DNA of 7,579 nt from Candidatus Aminicenantota bacterium (GCA_003524335.1 DQHV01000127.1:1-7579); one strand, 5' to 3'. Positions 1-7,084 are shown, counted from the stretch's first letter. Program-made: numbers and translations. The notes: generated by a model from the letters alone, not told the origin.

Positions 1-3
1 GAT

Positions 4-54
4 TCCGCTTTTTTTTCCAGCCGCGGGAACGCGAAGCGTCCGCTCCGCTTTTTT
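4..54 (+). repeat. Short direct repeat TCCGC + T-tract in leader
   Basis: The string TCCGCTTTTTT occurs at 4-14 (its T-run continues to 16) and again at 44-54, a direct spacing of 40 bases. Both copies lie in the gene-free leader before the VWFA-related gene. They may simply be the U-tracts of transcription terminators for a gene left of the window, or chance low-complexity sequence. The repeat itself is seen directly; its function is unknown. Confidence 0.35.
34..54 (+). terminator. Possible weak intrinsic terminator
   Basis: AAGCG at 34-38 can pair with CGCTT at 46-50 around a 7-base loop, and the T-run continues to 54. The stem is only five pairs, so this is weak. An alternative pairing (GCG-A-AGC against GCT-C-CGC, 31-48) has one mismatch. 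If real, it would end a plus-strand transcript entering from the left. No upstream gene is visible within the window to confirm this. Confidence 0.25.
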
Positions 55-82
55 GACAGGGGCTGCCCGGAAGTGCTATATG
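53..82 (+). promoter_or_regulatory. Putative sigma-70-type promoter for the VWFA-related gene
   Basis: A consensus -35 hexamer TTGACA lies at 53-58 and a partial -10 hexamer TATATG (4 of 6 matches) at 77-82, spaced 18 bases. Transcription would begin near 88-90, just ahead of the ribosome binding site at 93-98 and the ATG at 106. The -10 box overlaps the alternative GTG start at 73, which argues against translation from that GTG. Only the -35 box is strong. Confidence 0.45.
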
Positions 83-92
83 TAGCCCCCGT

Positions 93-98
93 AGGGGA
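93..98 (+). promoter_or_regulatory. Ribosome binding site fixing the VWFA-related start
   Basis: AGGGGA at 93-98 lies 7 bases before ATG 106. This decides in favour of ATG 106 over the in-frame GTG at 73, which has no comparable site and lies upstream of the likely transcription start. Confidence 0.7.
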
Positions 99-105
99 AG
101 AAACC

Positions 106-1707
106 ATGGGACAAAAACTGAAACCGAATTCCGTTCCCTGGAAATCCGCGGAGACTTTAGGATGGATTATTCTTGTTATAGCCATTATTTCGGCGGTCGA
201 TCCGAGGCAGGCGCCCGCCTCGACGCAAGATAGCTCTCAAGAGGAAGTGACTGTCACCGCGGTCGAGGTTCCGGTCCGCGTCCTGCTCAAGGGTCAGGCG
301 GTCAGGGACCTGACCAAGGATGATTTTGAGGTCTATGAGAACGGCATTCAGCAGGACATCACCCAGTTCGAGATTATCTCCCGGACCATCGCCGCCGGGG
401 AGACGGCACCGACGCAGGCGGCCAAGCCCCGGCCGAAAAAGAGGCTTTTCATGCTCATTTTCAACATCTTCGACTACAACGATGCCGTGGGCGAAGCCAT
501 CGACTATTTCTTCAGCCAGGTCTCTCGGCCCGATGACCAGATCATTGCCGTCACCGAGGACAGAGTGCTGGCCGTCGAGCGGGGAAAGAAGACGGACGAC
601 CTTGTCAAGAACCTCAAGGAGTCACTCAAAAAATTCAAGGCGATCTCTACCCAGAATACCCTGAGGATCTTCCGGGATCTGCGCTACGAAGCCGACCGGC
701 TCTTGGGAGCGCTCCAGGGCACCGAGTCAAACCGATCCCCCCTAGACCAGGCTATGATGCGGTATGTGGACAGGTCCCTGACGGCCTGGGACGAATACCA
801 CCGGCAGTATCTGGCCCCGGAAGTCGCTTTTTATGAAGACCTCGTCCAGAGGATCAGGCAGATCGAAGGTGACAAGTGGGCAGTCTGTTTCCAGCAGCGG
901 GATATGTTCCCCCGGATCAAGAGCGCCTCCCGACTGGAAACGGAAATTCGGACCTGGATGGGGTCCCAGATCGAGCCTCAGGACCAAGCCAAAGCCCGGA
1001 ACGTCCAGGCCCGGATGCACGACCTGGAACGGGCCTTCGACCTCTCCAGGACAATTTCGCCGGACGCCATGAGGGATGTGTTCCTGAGGGACGACATCAC
1101 CTTTCACCTCATCCTGCTCAAGTCATTCCGGACCCTCGCCGACCCGGACTTCGAGCTTAGGGAAGTCAGCGGCGATTATGAGGACAGCCTCAAGAGGATT
1201 AGCGAAGCGACGGGCGGCTACCTGGCGTTTTCCAATGATCCGCTGGAGGCTCTGAAAGAGGCCGCTCAACTCGAAGACTACCATTACCTTCTCGTCTATT
1301 CCCCCATAGGGAGCTCCGCCAAGAAAAAAAGGGAGATCGAGGTCAAGGTCAAAAAGAGTGGAGTCGAAGTCATTTCCCTGAAGAATTATGTCGCCCCCGG
1401 CTTGCTGTCCATCGCCATCGCCGACTTCGAGGCCGGCGGCCAGAAGATTAGCTTCGTCCTCCTCCACTACCAGATGGCCAAGGTCAACGACAAGACCAGC
1501 GGGCTGGCCGACGTGAAGATCACAATATTCGATGAGGCCTCGAATAAGGTCTTTGATGAAGGGAAGGGACTCGATCTCGTCAAAAAGGAAACCCGAATTT
1601 CTCTGAATTTTTCCCAGTTCAAGCCCGGCCCCTACTTCATCATCATCCAGGCCTTCGACCGGTTGGCCAACCGGGCCGATGTCTATTCGGGCTTGATCAG
1701 GCTGTGA
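106..1707 (+). CDS. Exported VWFA-related (acidobacterial type) domain protein
   Basis: 533-residue protein from ATG 106. Residues 19-30 (GWIILVIAIISA) form a hydrophobic export or anchor segment, so the body is probably periplasmic. Residues 48-92 match the opening of the acidobacterial VWFA-related family (TIGR03436 type): a VTAVEVPVRV strand, then LTKDDFEVYENG. The VWA core starts at about 113 (RLFMLIFNIFDYND), where a DxSxS metal site would be expected but is not seen. A charged, helix-rich stretch of about 160 residues (about 165-328) interrupts the fold, which seems to resume at ITFHLILL (331-338). Further family-like landmarks are GGYLAF (370-375), YHYLLVYSP (392-399) and a conserved-looking strand ending KNYVAP (426-431). 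A beta-rich tail of about 100 residues follows. The family is common in Acidobacteriota and its function is unknown; ligand or protein binding is an inference. The gene converges on the GWxTD gene with no gap. Confidence 0.9.
   Translation: MGQKLKPNSVPWKSAETLGWIILVIAIISAVDPRQAPASTQDSSQEEVTVTAVEVPVRVLLKGQAVRDLTKDDFEVYENGIQQDITQFEIISRTIAAGETAPTQAAKPRPKKRLFMLIFNIFDYNDAVGEAIDYFFSQVSRPDDQIIAVTEDRVLAVERGKKTDDLVKNLKESLKKFKAISTQNTLRIFRDLRYEADRLLGALQGTESNRSPLDQAMMRYVDRSLTAWDEYHRQYLAPEVAFYEDLVQRIRQIEGDKWAVCFQQRDMFPRIKSASRLETEIRTWMGSQIEPQDQAKARNVQARMHDLERAFDLSRTISPDAMRDVFLRDDITFHLILLKSFRTLADPDFELREVSGDYEDSLKRISEATGGYLAFSNDPLEALKEAAQLEDYHYLLVYSPIGSSAKKKREIEVKVKKSGVEVISLKNYVAPGLLSIAIADFEAGGQKISFVLLHYQMAKVNDKTSGLADVKITIFDEASNKVFDEGKGLDLVKKETRISLNFSQFKPGPYFIIIQAFDRLANRADVYSGLIRL
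1659..1674. repeat. Perfect 16-bp palindrome near the 3' end of the VWFA-related gene
   Basis: CCGGTTGGCCAACCGG is a perfect inverted repeat (six-pair stem plus GGCC centre) ending 30 bases before the TGA stop of the plus gene and lying just beyond the stop of the minus gene. No T-run follows on either strand, so it is not a standard intrinsic terminator. It is also coding sequence (DRLANRA), so it may be coincidental. Confidence 0.5.
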
Positions 1708-3807
1708 TCACCTTAGCTCTTTTTCCACTCTCGCCAGCAGCTCCTTGATGTCTTTCTGCCCAGCGTTAAGGCGGAGCGAAGCGTTCAGGGCATCGAGCGC
1801 CCCTTTTTTCTCGCCCGTCTTGTAGTAGCAGAACCCTAAAGAATTGAGCACCCGAGTATCGCTGTTGTAGATTCTATTAGCTATCAGCAGGTCGGAAATG
1901 GCGGGGGCATATTCGCCTTTTCCCTCGAACGCTCGTCCCCGCACGAGATGGTAGTCAAACTGGCGGGCTTCAACGTCGGCCAGGCTCTCTACGATCTCCA
2001 GGGCCCGGCCATGCTTTCCCGCCTTCAAGAGGAACTCTCCGTAGCCCACTATTCCCTCGAAGTACTGGGGGTTGAGCGCCAGCGTCTTTTCGAAATTGGC
2101 CTCCGCTTGGGCCTGGTTATCGGTCTGAGCGTACTGGAGAGCCAGACCGTAATAGTAAATAAAGCTGTTGGCCAGGGGAAAGCCTTTGGAGAGGGTGACG
2201 GGATGGGGGACATCTCCCTGGGAAGAGATGATGAACTGGGATTTTGCTTCCGCGGCCGGTTCTCCTTTCCCGTTCTTGAGGGCGAGCCGCATCTCGTAAT
2301 AATCGGGAGCCAGCTCTCCGGCGGGTATGGTTTGAGCAAACCCGAGCGTCTTCTGAAAGGGCTGGTCCCGCAGCCGTATGCTCAGGGCCTTCTGGAGCGG
2401 TTCTTTCTCTTTGAGGCCGCGGACCAGGATGTCCACTTCTCCGTCCCTCCACAGGTCCTCGGTCAGGTTGACGAGATAGAAGAAAAAGGCGACCTTGTCC
2501 TTCGGTGAGAAAGTCCCGGAGGGGTCCACCTGGAGCTGCTGCCCCATAAACTGGAAAGCGGTGTGGATCGTGCTCGAGCCTGTTCTGAAGTCGTAGCCCA
2601 GGATGGGCCCGACAATCTGGGGGGATTCGGTCACACTGCCGACGACAATCTCCCTCTCCGAGACCGTGAATTCCTTCCCCACCGAGTTCTGGAGCAGCAC
2701 GGTCAGCCCGTACTTACCCTCGATCACAGGGAAAGAATCCTCGATGGACACGCCGTTCGCCTGGACGTTGGCGAGCCGATCCGGGGGAAAATAAAACGGG
2801 AAATCCTTGGAGTACTGGAAAATGATCTTTTCGCCGGCGCGAAGGCTGACATCGATCTTGAAGTTGCAGTAATACTGGTCTCTTGGCTGGAAATAATCCA
2901 CGGAGATCTTTTTGGGAGAAAGCGCGAACTGGCAGAAATGGACCCCCAGGATGGGATCCTTGACCAGCGCGACCGTAGCGGCGCTCTCCACGTAGTTTGT
3001 CAGGTATTCCGTACTGACAATCCCCTTGTAATGGAGGAAGTGGGTGGCGTAAGCGGCGCTGATATTTTTTTTCGGAGACGTCACGATATCAGCCAGGATG
3101 ATGTTGTTCTGTGGGGAGGGGGTATAATTGTAGGGGAACTGGCCCGGGATTATCGACAGGGTGACCGGCGCCAGCGTCGGCGCAAGTTCTTTGACCTTCT
3201 CGTAGAGTTTCTCGTAGTTGAAGACATCCATATCCCGGGTGTCGATGAGCAGGCTGATCGGGCCATCGGTGGTCGGGTTGTAGAGTTTGAACTCCCCCGC
3301 TCCCCCGCGTTGAAAAAAGACCAGGGCAAAATAGGTCGGGAGGCCTTTGGTGGTGTCGCCGTAGTAATACCAGGCCTGGCATGGATAGATGCCCTTCGTC
3401 CCCTCAAACCGCTCGATACTCGAGGCCGCACCAAGGATGATGTACATCTGTCCCATGTCGGTCATCCAGCCTTCCCGAGGCGTTCCTCTCCGGTAGAATT
3501 CATTGGCATAATTGAACCGCTTGGTGTGCTCTTCCTGGAATTCATTCTGGGGCGTGCCGGGTGTCGGGTCTCTCTGTTTCCAAAAGGCTTCGATAAAAAT
3601 ATCCCGGTCGCGGTCGCTGCCAAGCTGCAAGAAGACATCTCTCTCCGAGGGCAGGATGATGTAGCTCGCGAGCGTCAGCCAATCCTTGTATTTCTGGGGC
3701 AGGTCTTTTTCTTTGACCTGCGCGCCCGTAACCACAAACGGCACGACGGCCAGGCCCACAAGAAAAAAGGCCATAATAGTATTTTTCTTCTTCTCAATCG
3801 TCTTCAT
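1708..3807 (-). CDS. Exported GWxTD-domain protein with C-terminal TPRs
   Basis: 699 residues from ATG 3807. That start has AAAGG (3818-3814) six bases upstream and gives a clean signal peptide: basic MKTIEKKKN, hydrophobic TIMAFFLVGLAVVPFVV, likely cleavage after TGA/Q near residue 29. Alternative starts are ATG 3846, whose ATGA overlaps the preceding gene's stop, and GTG 3852; both add a stretch that spoils the signal. Residues about 35-205 are the GWxTD domain: ILPSERDVFLQL, FWKQRDPTPGTP (75-86), then GWMTD at 113-117 followed by MGQMYIILG. Residues about 210-540 are beta-rich and unassigned. Residues about 546-681 form four TPR-like helical repeats (NPQYFEGIVGYGEFLLKAG and similar). GWxTD proteins are widespread in Acidobacteriota and have no established biochemical function. 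It is the last gene of the minus-strand cluster, about 35 bases after the sulfatase-fold gene. Four cysteines (143, 292, 314, 660) could allow disulfides after export, an inference. Confidence 0.9.
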   Translation of the reverse strand: MKTIEKKKNTIMAFFLVGLAVVPFVVTGAQVKEKDLPQKYKDWLTLASYIILPSERDVFLQLGSDRDRDIFIEAFWKQRDPTPGTPQNEFQEEHTKRFNYANEFYRRGTPREGWMTDMGQMYIILGAASSIERFEGTKGIYPCQAWYYYGDTTKGLPTYFALVFFQRGGAGEFKLYNPTTDGPISLLIDTRDMDVFNYEKLYEKVKELAPTLAPVTLSIIPGQFPYNYTPSPQNNIILADIVTSPKKNISAAYATHFLHYKGIVSTEYLTNYVESAATVALVKDPILGVHFCQFALSPKKISVDYFQPRDQYYCNFKIDVSLRAGEKIIFQYSKDFPFYFPPDRLANVQANGVSIEDSFPVIEGKYGLTVLLQNSVGKEFTVSEREIVVGSVTESPQIVGPILGYDFRTGSSTIHTAFQFMGQQLQVDPSGTFSPKDKVAFFFYLVNLTEDLWRDGEVDILVRGLKEKEPLQKALSIRLRDQPFQKTLGFAQTIPAGELAPDYYEMRLALKNGKGEPAAEAKSQFIISSQGDVPHPVTLSKGFPLANSFIYYYGLALQYAQTDNQAQAEANFEKTLALNPQYFEGIVGYGEFLLKAGKHGRALEIVESLADVEARQFDYHLVRGRAFEGKGEYAPAISDLLIANRIYNSDTRVLNSLGFCYYKTGEKKGALDALNASLRLNAGQKDIKELLARVEKELR

Positions 3808-3813
3808 AGAATA

Positions 3814-3818
3814 CCTTT
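3814..3818 (-). promoter_or_regulatory. Ribosome binding site deciding the GWxTD start
   Basis: AAAGG on the minus strand sits six bases before ATG 3807. The two upstream in-frame starts (3846 and 3852) lie at or inside the end of the previous gene. The site and the signal peptide together favour 3807. Confidence 0.6.
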
Positions 3819-3842
3819 GCGCGGACGATGACGGCTTCCACT

Positions 3843-6020
3843 TCATTTGCACTGAGCAATCAGTTCGTCCAGCTTTTGCTGTTCCCGCGGAGGCAAAAGC
3901 GTATAGAAGCGGGCTTTGTATTTCTGGAGATATTCTAGAGCCAGGGCCTTCTCGCCCTTAAGCAGATAGGCCAGGCCCAGGTTATACAGGGCAAACGCGT
4001 AGTCCGGCTTGAGCTCCACCGCCTTTCTCCAGTTCACGATCGCCCCGTCCAGGTCGCCGGCCATCTTCAGGGCGATTCCCAGGCCGTTGTAAGCGGATTC
4101 GTATTTGGGGTCGAGCTCGATAGCCCGCTTAAAATATTCCATGGCCTTCTCGAGAGCATCCGGCTGTTTGCTCTTGAGGGAGACGGAGAGATAAACCGAG
4201 CCGATGTTGTTCATGGCGATCGGATAGTTATCATCAAGGGAAAGCGCCTGGTTAAGGGCTTTTAATCCTTCTTCGTAGTCGCCTTTGTTCCAGTAGGCGA
4301 CGCCCAGATAGTTCCAGAGCTCAGGATCATAGTCGATGATGCTCAAACCTTTCTTGAACATTTCGATGGCCTGGTCGGGAGCGCCTATTTCGGTGAGGAA
4401 CATGCCGAACGTGATGATGACCTTATAGCTATCGGGACAGTTCTGGTAGCCTTCTCGAAGAACGTTAACGGCCTCTTTGAGCTTCTTCTGCTCCTTGTAC
4501 AGGGCGGCGAGATAGGTATAGGCCAGGTCGAAATCTTTTCTTTCAGCGATGATCCCCCTTAAGAGACCCGCCCCTTTTTCAACGTCTCCCTTGTGATAGG
4601 CGGCCATAGCCTGCTGAAGCTGGCTCTGATAAGGGAGGAGCACCTTGAGGTCATCCTGGGCTGTAAAAGCCGCCTTCCTTTGCGCCCGAGGGCTGGAAAG
4701 ATAGCCCAGGCTTTTCAGGCGCTCCAGGGTTTGCCGGTCGGCCTTCTGGCCGGCGGAGCTTTCTCCGGCATAGGCTTCTCTCTCCATCACGGCCGCCAGA
4801 GTCGCTCTGTATTTTTCCAGGGAAGTTTTTTCGGCAAGATTCTGAGTTTCATCAAAATCTTTCTGGAGGTCATAAAACTCCGGAATCGGAGAATCCATGA
4901 ATTTGACGCCCTCCCGGAGGAATCCGCGCAGCGGCGCCCAGCTCCGGCTGTAAAAAGGGTAAAGGGACTCAAAATACAGCTCCCTCTCCGGGAGCTTCTT
5001 TTTGTTCATCGCCGGCAACAAAGAAAGTCCCTGAAGATGAGAGGGCCTGCTTATCCCGAGGACGTCGCAGACAGTGGGATAGACATCGATGTGGGCGACG
5101 GGCTGGTCAATTCTTTCAGGTTTCAGGCCGGGCGAGACGATGATCAGGGGAATCCAGAGAGTGCTGTTATAGGCAAAATAGCCGTGGGTGGATTCCCCGT
5201 GCTGGCCCAGGGATTCTCCGTGGTCTCCCGTAAAAATGATCAATGTATATTCGTCGAGCCGTTGATTCCGGATATGATCGAGCAGCTTGCCCAGTGAATA
5301 ATCCACGTAGGCCACCTCGCCGTCATAGGGGCGGTCCTTGTATTCCGTCTTGAACGGCTCGGGAGGCTCGTAGCGTTGATGGGGGTCGAAGCAATGGACC
5401 CAGAGGAACCAGCGGCCGTTCTGATTTTGAAGCCATTCCAGCGCTTTATCGACGACGACCTCAGCCTTTCTCTCTACGTAGGAAAACTCCTGAGAGCTGC
5501 TCGTCCCATAATTGTCATCATAGACGTCAAACCCCTGGGTGAGGCCGAAGCGCGAATCGAGGGGAAAGGCTCCGACAAAAGCTCCGGTGGCAAACCCGCT
5601 GTTCTTGAGATGCTCGGCCAGGCTCAAGAATTCTTCGCGGACCACAAAATTATGGTTATCGTGGACGCCATGATAAACGGGCGTCGTCCCGAGGAGGATA
5701 TTGGTATGAGAAGGGAGGGTCGTCGGGGTATGGGCAAAGGCCCTGGTGAAGAGAGCTCCCTTCTGAGCCAAGCTGTCGATATGAGGAGTCTTGACGCGGG
5801 TGTTCCCATAACAGCCCAGCCGGTCCGCCCGCAGCGTGTCCACGGTGATGAGGAGGACGTTGAAGCCGCCCTTGCCGGTTTCTTTTCCCGAGGGCTGGGC
5901 AGATAGGGGCGAGTAAACAAGAAACAAACCCGCTAAGATTGCGCCCAGGCTTAAATAAAATTTCATCAATACAGATTTTCCGGCAATGTCATGGTGAGTG
6001 TCTTTAGGATGAGGATTCAT
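3843..6020 (-). CDS. Exported sulfatase-fold (alkaline phosphatase superfamily) protein with seven TPRs
   Basis: 725 residues from ATG 6020. An in-frame ATG at 5966 (residue 19) would give a more typical signal peptide (MKFYLSLGAILAGLFLVY, cleavage near LSA/Q). Neither start has a well-spaced ribosome site: AGGA is only 1 base from ATG 6020, and GGA about 12 bases from ATG 5966. Residues about 53-440 are the hydrolase domain: NVLLITVDTLRADRLGCYG with metal-ligand Asp61, TPHIDSLA (78-85), TLPSHTNILLG (101-111), HCFDPH (209-214), TGDHGESLGQHGESTHG (264-280, Asp266/His267 and His279 likely ligands) and FYDLQKDFDETQNLA (382-396). LKSLGYL (435-441) then leads into seven TPRs (about 466-705), the fifth with a seven-residue insertion. 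The nucleophile position is Thr101, not the Cys (or Ser) that sulfatases convert to formylglycine. Hydrolysis or transfer of phosphate esters is therefore as likely as sulfate ester cleavage. Substrate unknown; probably periplasmic. Confidence 0.92.
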   Translation of the reverse strand: MNPHPKDTHHDIAGKSVLMKFYLSLGAILAGLFLVYSPLSAQPSGKETGKGGFNVLLITVDTLRADRLGCYGNTRVKTPHIDSLAQKGALFTRAFAHTPTTLPSHTNILLGTTPVYHGVHDNHNFVVREEFLSLAEHLKNSGFATGAFVGAFPLDSRFGLTQGFDVYDDNYGTSSSQEFSYVERKAEVVVDKALEWLQNQNGRWFLWVHCFDPHQRYEPPEPFKTEYKDRPYDGEVAYVDYSLGKLLDHIRNQRLDEYTLIIFTGDHGESLGQHGESTHGYFAYNSTLWIPLIIVSPGLKPERIDQPVAHIDVYPTVCDVLGISRPSHLQGLSLLPAMNKKKLPERELYFESLYPFYSRSWAPLRGFLREGVKFMDSPIPEFYDLQKDFDETQNLAEKTSLEKYRATLAAVMEREAYAGESSAGQKADRQTLERLKSLGYLSSPRAQRKAAFTAQDDLKVLLPYQSQLQQAMAAYHKGDVEKGAGLLRGIIAERKDFDLAYTYLAALYKEQKKLKEAVNVLREGYQNCPDSYKVIITFGMFLTEIGAPDQAIEMFKKGLSIIDYDPELWNYLGVAYWNKGDYEEGLKALNQALSLDDNYPIAMNNIGSVYLSVSLKSKQPDALEKAMEYFKRAIELDPKYESAYNGLGIALKMAGDLDGAIVNWRKAVELKPDYAFALYNLGLAYLLKGEKALALEYLQKYKARFYTLLPPREQQKLDELIAQCK

Positions 6021-6057
6021 TTCCTGAGATCTTTAGGCTGTCCCGTTTATTCGCTTC

Positions 6058-6981
6058 CTATTTTTTCTTCAGGAACTCGAGGAAGTTCTTGACTTGCCCG
6101 GCCCTTTCCGAGTCGGCATCGTATTTCAGATAATTCTCGAAGGCGGCGATGGCCTCGGCCGAGCTGTTCATGGCCAGGTTGACCAGCCCGAGCTGGTAGA
6201 CGGCGTCGAGAAAATCGGGCTGAAGCTCGAGAGCCCGCCGGTAATACTTCAAGGCCTGGTCGAGCTTGGACTGCGAGTAGAACGTCGACCCGATGTTGTA
6301 GAGGACCATCGGATCGGTGATTTTTTCGAACTCGATCTTGTTGTACCATGCCATCGCCTTCTCGTTCTCGCCGCGGTTGGCATTGCAGTTGCCGATGAGG
6401 AGCATGACTTCCGCATTCTGGGGATCCTTCTCCAGGATCTTCTGATAAGCTTCTTCGGCCTCGGCGTATTTTTGCATCTGGAAATAGCAGTTGCCGATGT
6501 TTTTATAAATGATGTAGGCGTCGGGATTGGCGGCGATGATATTTTGATAGGCCAGGATGGCCTCGTCGTATTTTCCGCCGTCGAAGAGCGCGTTTCCCTT
6601 GGCCAATTCCGCTTTGAGCTCCTCGGTCACAGCCAGACCTTCTATCTTCTGGAGCCTGACCTCTATCGGCTTGTTCTTGTCATACTCGTTGACCTCAGCG
6701 CTCAGTTTTTTGGGCATGTAGCCGGGCTTTTCGAAATCGAGGTTCCAGGTTCCGCCTCTCACGTAATTCGCCCTCCAAACGCCCTCTTTGTCCGTTACCG
6801 TCTCGAAGCCGGATTGGCCTCTGACGCAGAAGAGTCTGATTTTGACCCCTTCCAAAGCCTTCCCGCCCTCATCGCTGACTACACCCGAAAACCTCCCCTT
6901 GCCTTTGTATCCTTGGGGAGAGGCAACAATTGCCAGAAAAAGGACGAGCCAAACGGAAAAGGCCATTTTTTTTCTCGCCAT
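6058..6981 (-). CDS. Exported carboxypeptidase-regulatory-like domain/TPR protein
   Basis: 307 residues from ATG 6981, with GGAGG six bases upstream. The N-terminus is a signal peptide (MARKK, then MAFSVWLVLFLAIVAS), with cleavage likely near residues 21-24. Residues about 29-110 look like a carboxypeptidase-regulatory-like beta-sandwich: GRFSGVVSDEGGKALEGVKI, then TDKEGVWRANYVRGGTWNLDFEKPGY. This fold also occurs at the N-terminus of TonB-dependent receptors, such as the family encoded next door. Residues about 119-289 form five TPRs (ALFDGGKYDEAILAYQNII, NIGNCYFQMQKYAEAEEAY, ALKYYRRALELQPDFLDAV and similar). It is probably a periplasmic binding or scaffold protein with no catalytic motif. 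It is the first gene of the minus-strand cluster and ends 37 bases before the sulfatase-fold ORF. Specific partners are unknown. Confidence 0.92.
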   Translation of the reverse strand: MARKKMAFSVWLVLFLAIVASPQGYKGKGRFSGVVSDEGGKALEGVKIRLFCVRGQSGFETVTDKEGVWRANYVRGGTWNLDFEKPGYMPKKLSAEVNEYDKNKPIEVRLQKIEGLAVTEELKAELAKGNALFDGGKYDEAILAYQNIIAANPDAYIIYKNIGNCYFQMQKYAEAEEAYQKILEKDPQNAEVMLLIGNCNANRGENEKAMAWYNKIEFEKITDPMVLYNIGSTFYSQSKLDQALKYYRRALELQPDFLDAVYQLGLVNLAMNSSAEAIAAFENYLKYDADSERAGQVKNFLEFLKKK

Positions 6982-6987
6982 CGCGGG

Positions 6988-6992
6988 CCTCC
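6988..6992 (-). promoter_or_regulatory. Strong ribosome binding site of the operon's first gene
   Basis: GGAGG on the minus strand, six bases before ATG 6981. It is the best Shine-Dalgarno match in the window and fixes the start of the carboxypeptidase-regulatory/TPR gene. The downstream genes have weaker sites, in line with coupling or reinitiation within one transcript. Confidence 0.75.
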
Positions 6993-6998
6993 GTTTTC

Positions 6999-7004
6999 AT
7001 TGTA
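6999..7004 (-). promoter_or_regulatory. Possible -10 element of the three-gene operon
   Basis: TACAAT (5 of 6 matches to TATAAT) on the minus strand lies in the 103-base gap between the receptor terminator and ATG 6981. No convincing -35 box is present about 17 bases upstream, where only a T-rich tract from the terminator is found. Transcription would start only just ahead of the ribosome site, so the leader would be very short. The position fits a promoter, since the terminator should stop receptor transcripts, but this is weak evidence. Confidence 0.3.
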
Positions 7005-7019
7005 TCATCTTCGGGAAAG

Positions 7020-7060
7020 AAAAAAAAAGCCCCTCCTCCCGCCGGGGGAGGAAGGGCTTT
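7020..7060 (-). terminator. Intrinsic terminator of the TonB-dependent receptor gene
   Basis: On the minus strand AAAGCCCTTCCTCCC (7060-7046) pairs with GGGAGGAGGGGCTTT (7040-7026) around a five-base loop. The stem is 15 pairs including one G-U wobble, and the run of nine T at 7028-7020 completes it. On the plus strand the same position would be a C/A mismatch and no T-run follows, so the element points to the minus strand. It starts 25 bases after the receptor's stop codon and should insulate the TPR operon from receptor transcription. Confidence 0.92.
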
Positions 7061-7084
7061 CTGCTCGACAGGAGTTCGTACGGC

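Noticed and set aside
73..105. GTG 73 as the start of the VWFA-related gene
   Set aside because: It lies upstream of or within the likely -10 box and lacks a good ribosome site; ATG 106 has AGGGGA at 7 bases.
2563..3831. Long plus-strand open frame (422 codons) opposite the GWxTD gene
   Set aside because: The minus-strand protein has a signal peptide, the GWxTD motif and TPRs, while the plus translation has no recognisable domain or export signal. Long antisense frames are expected in GC-rich genes with few TTA/CTA/TCA codons.
3960..4600. Possible DNA tandem repeats in the sulfatase-fold gene
   Set aside because: The periodicity is that of degenerate 34-residue TPRs at protein level; the nucleotide copies are too diverged to be a DNA repeat array.
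4593..5297. Plus-strand open frame opposite the sulfatase-fold gene
   Set aside because: It is antisense to conserved hydrolase motifs and has no recognisable domain of its own.
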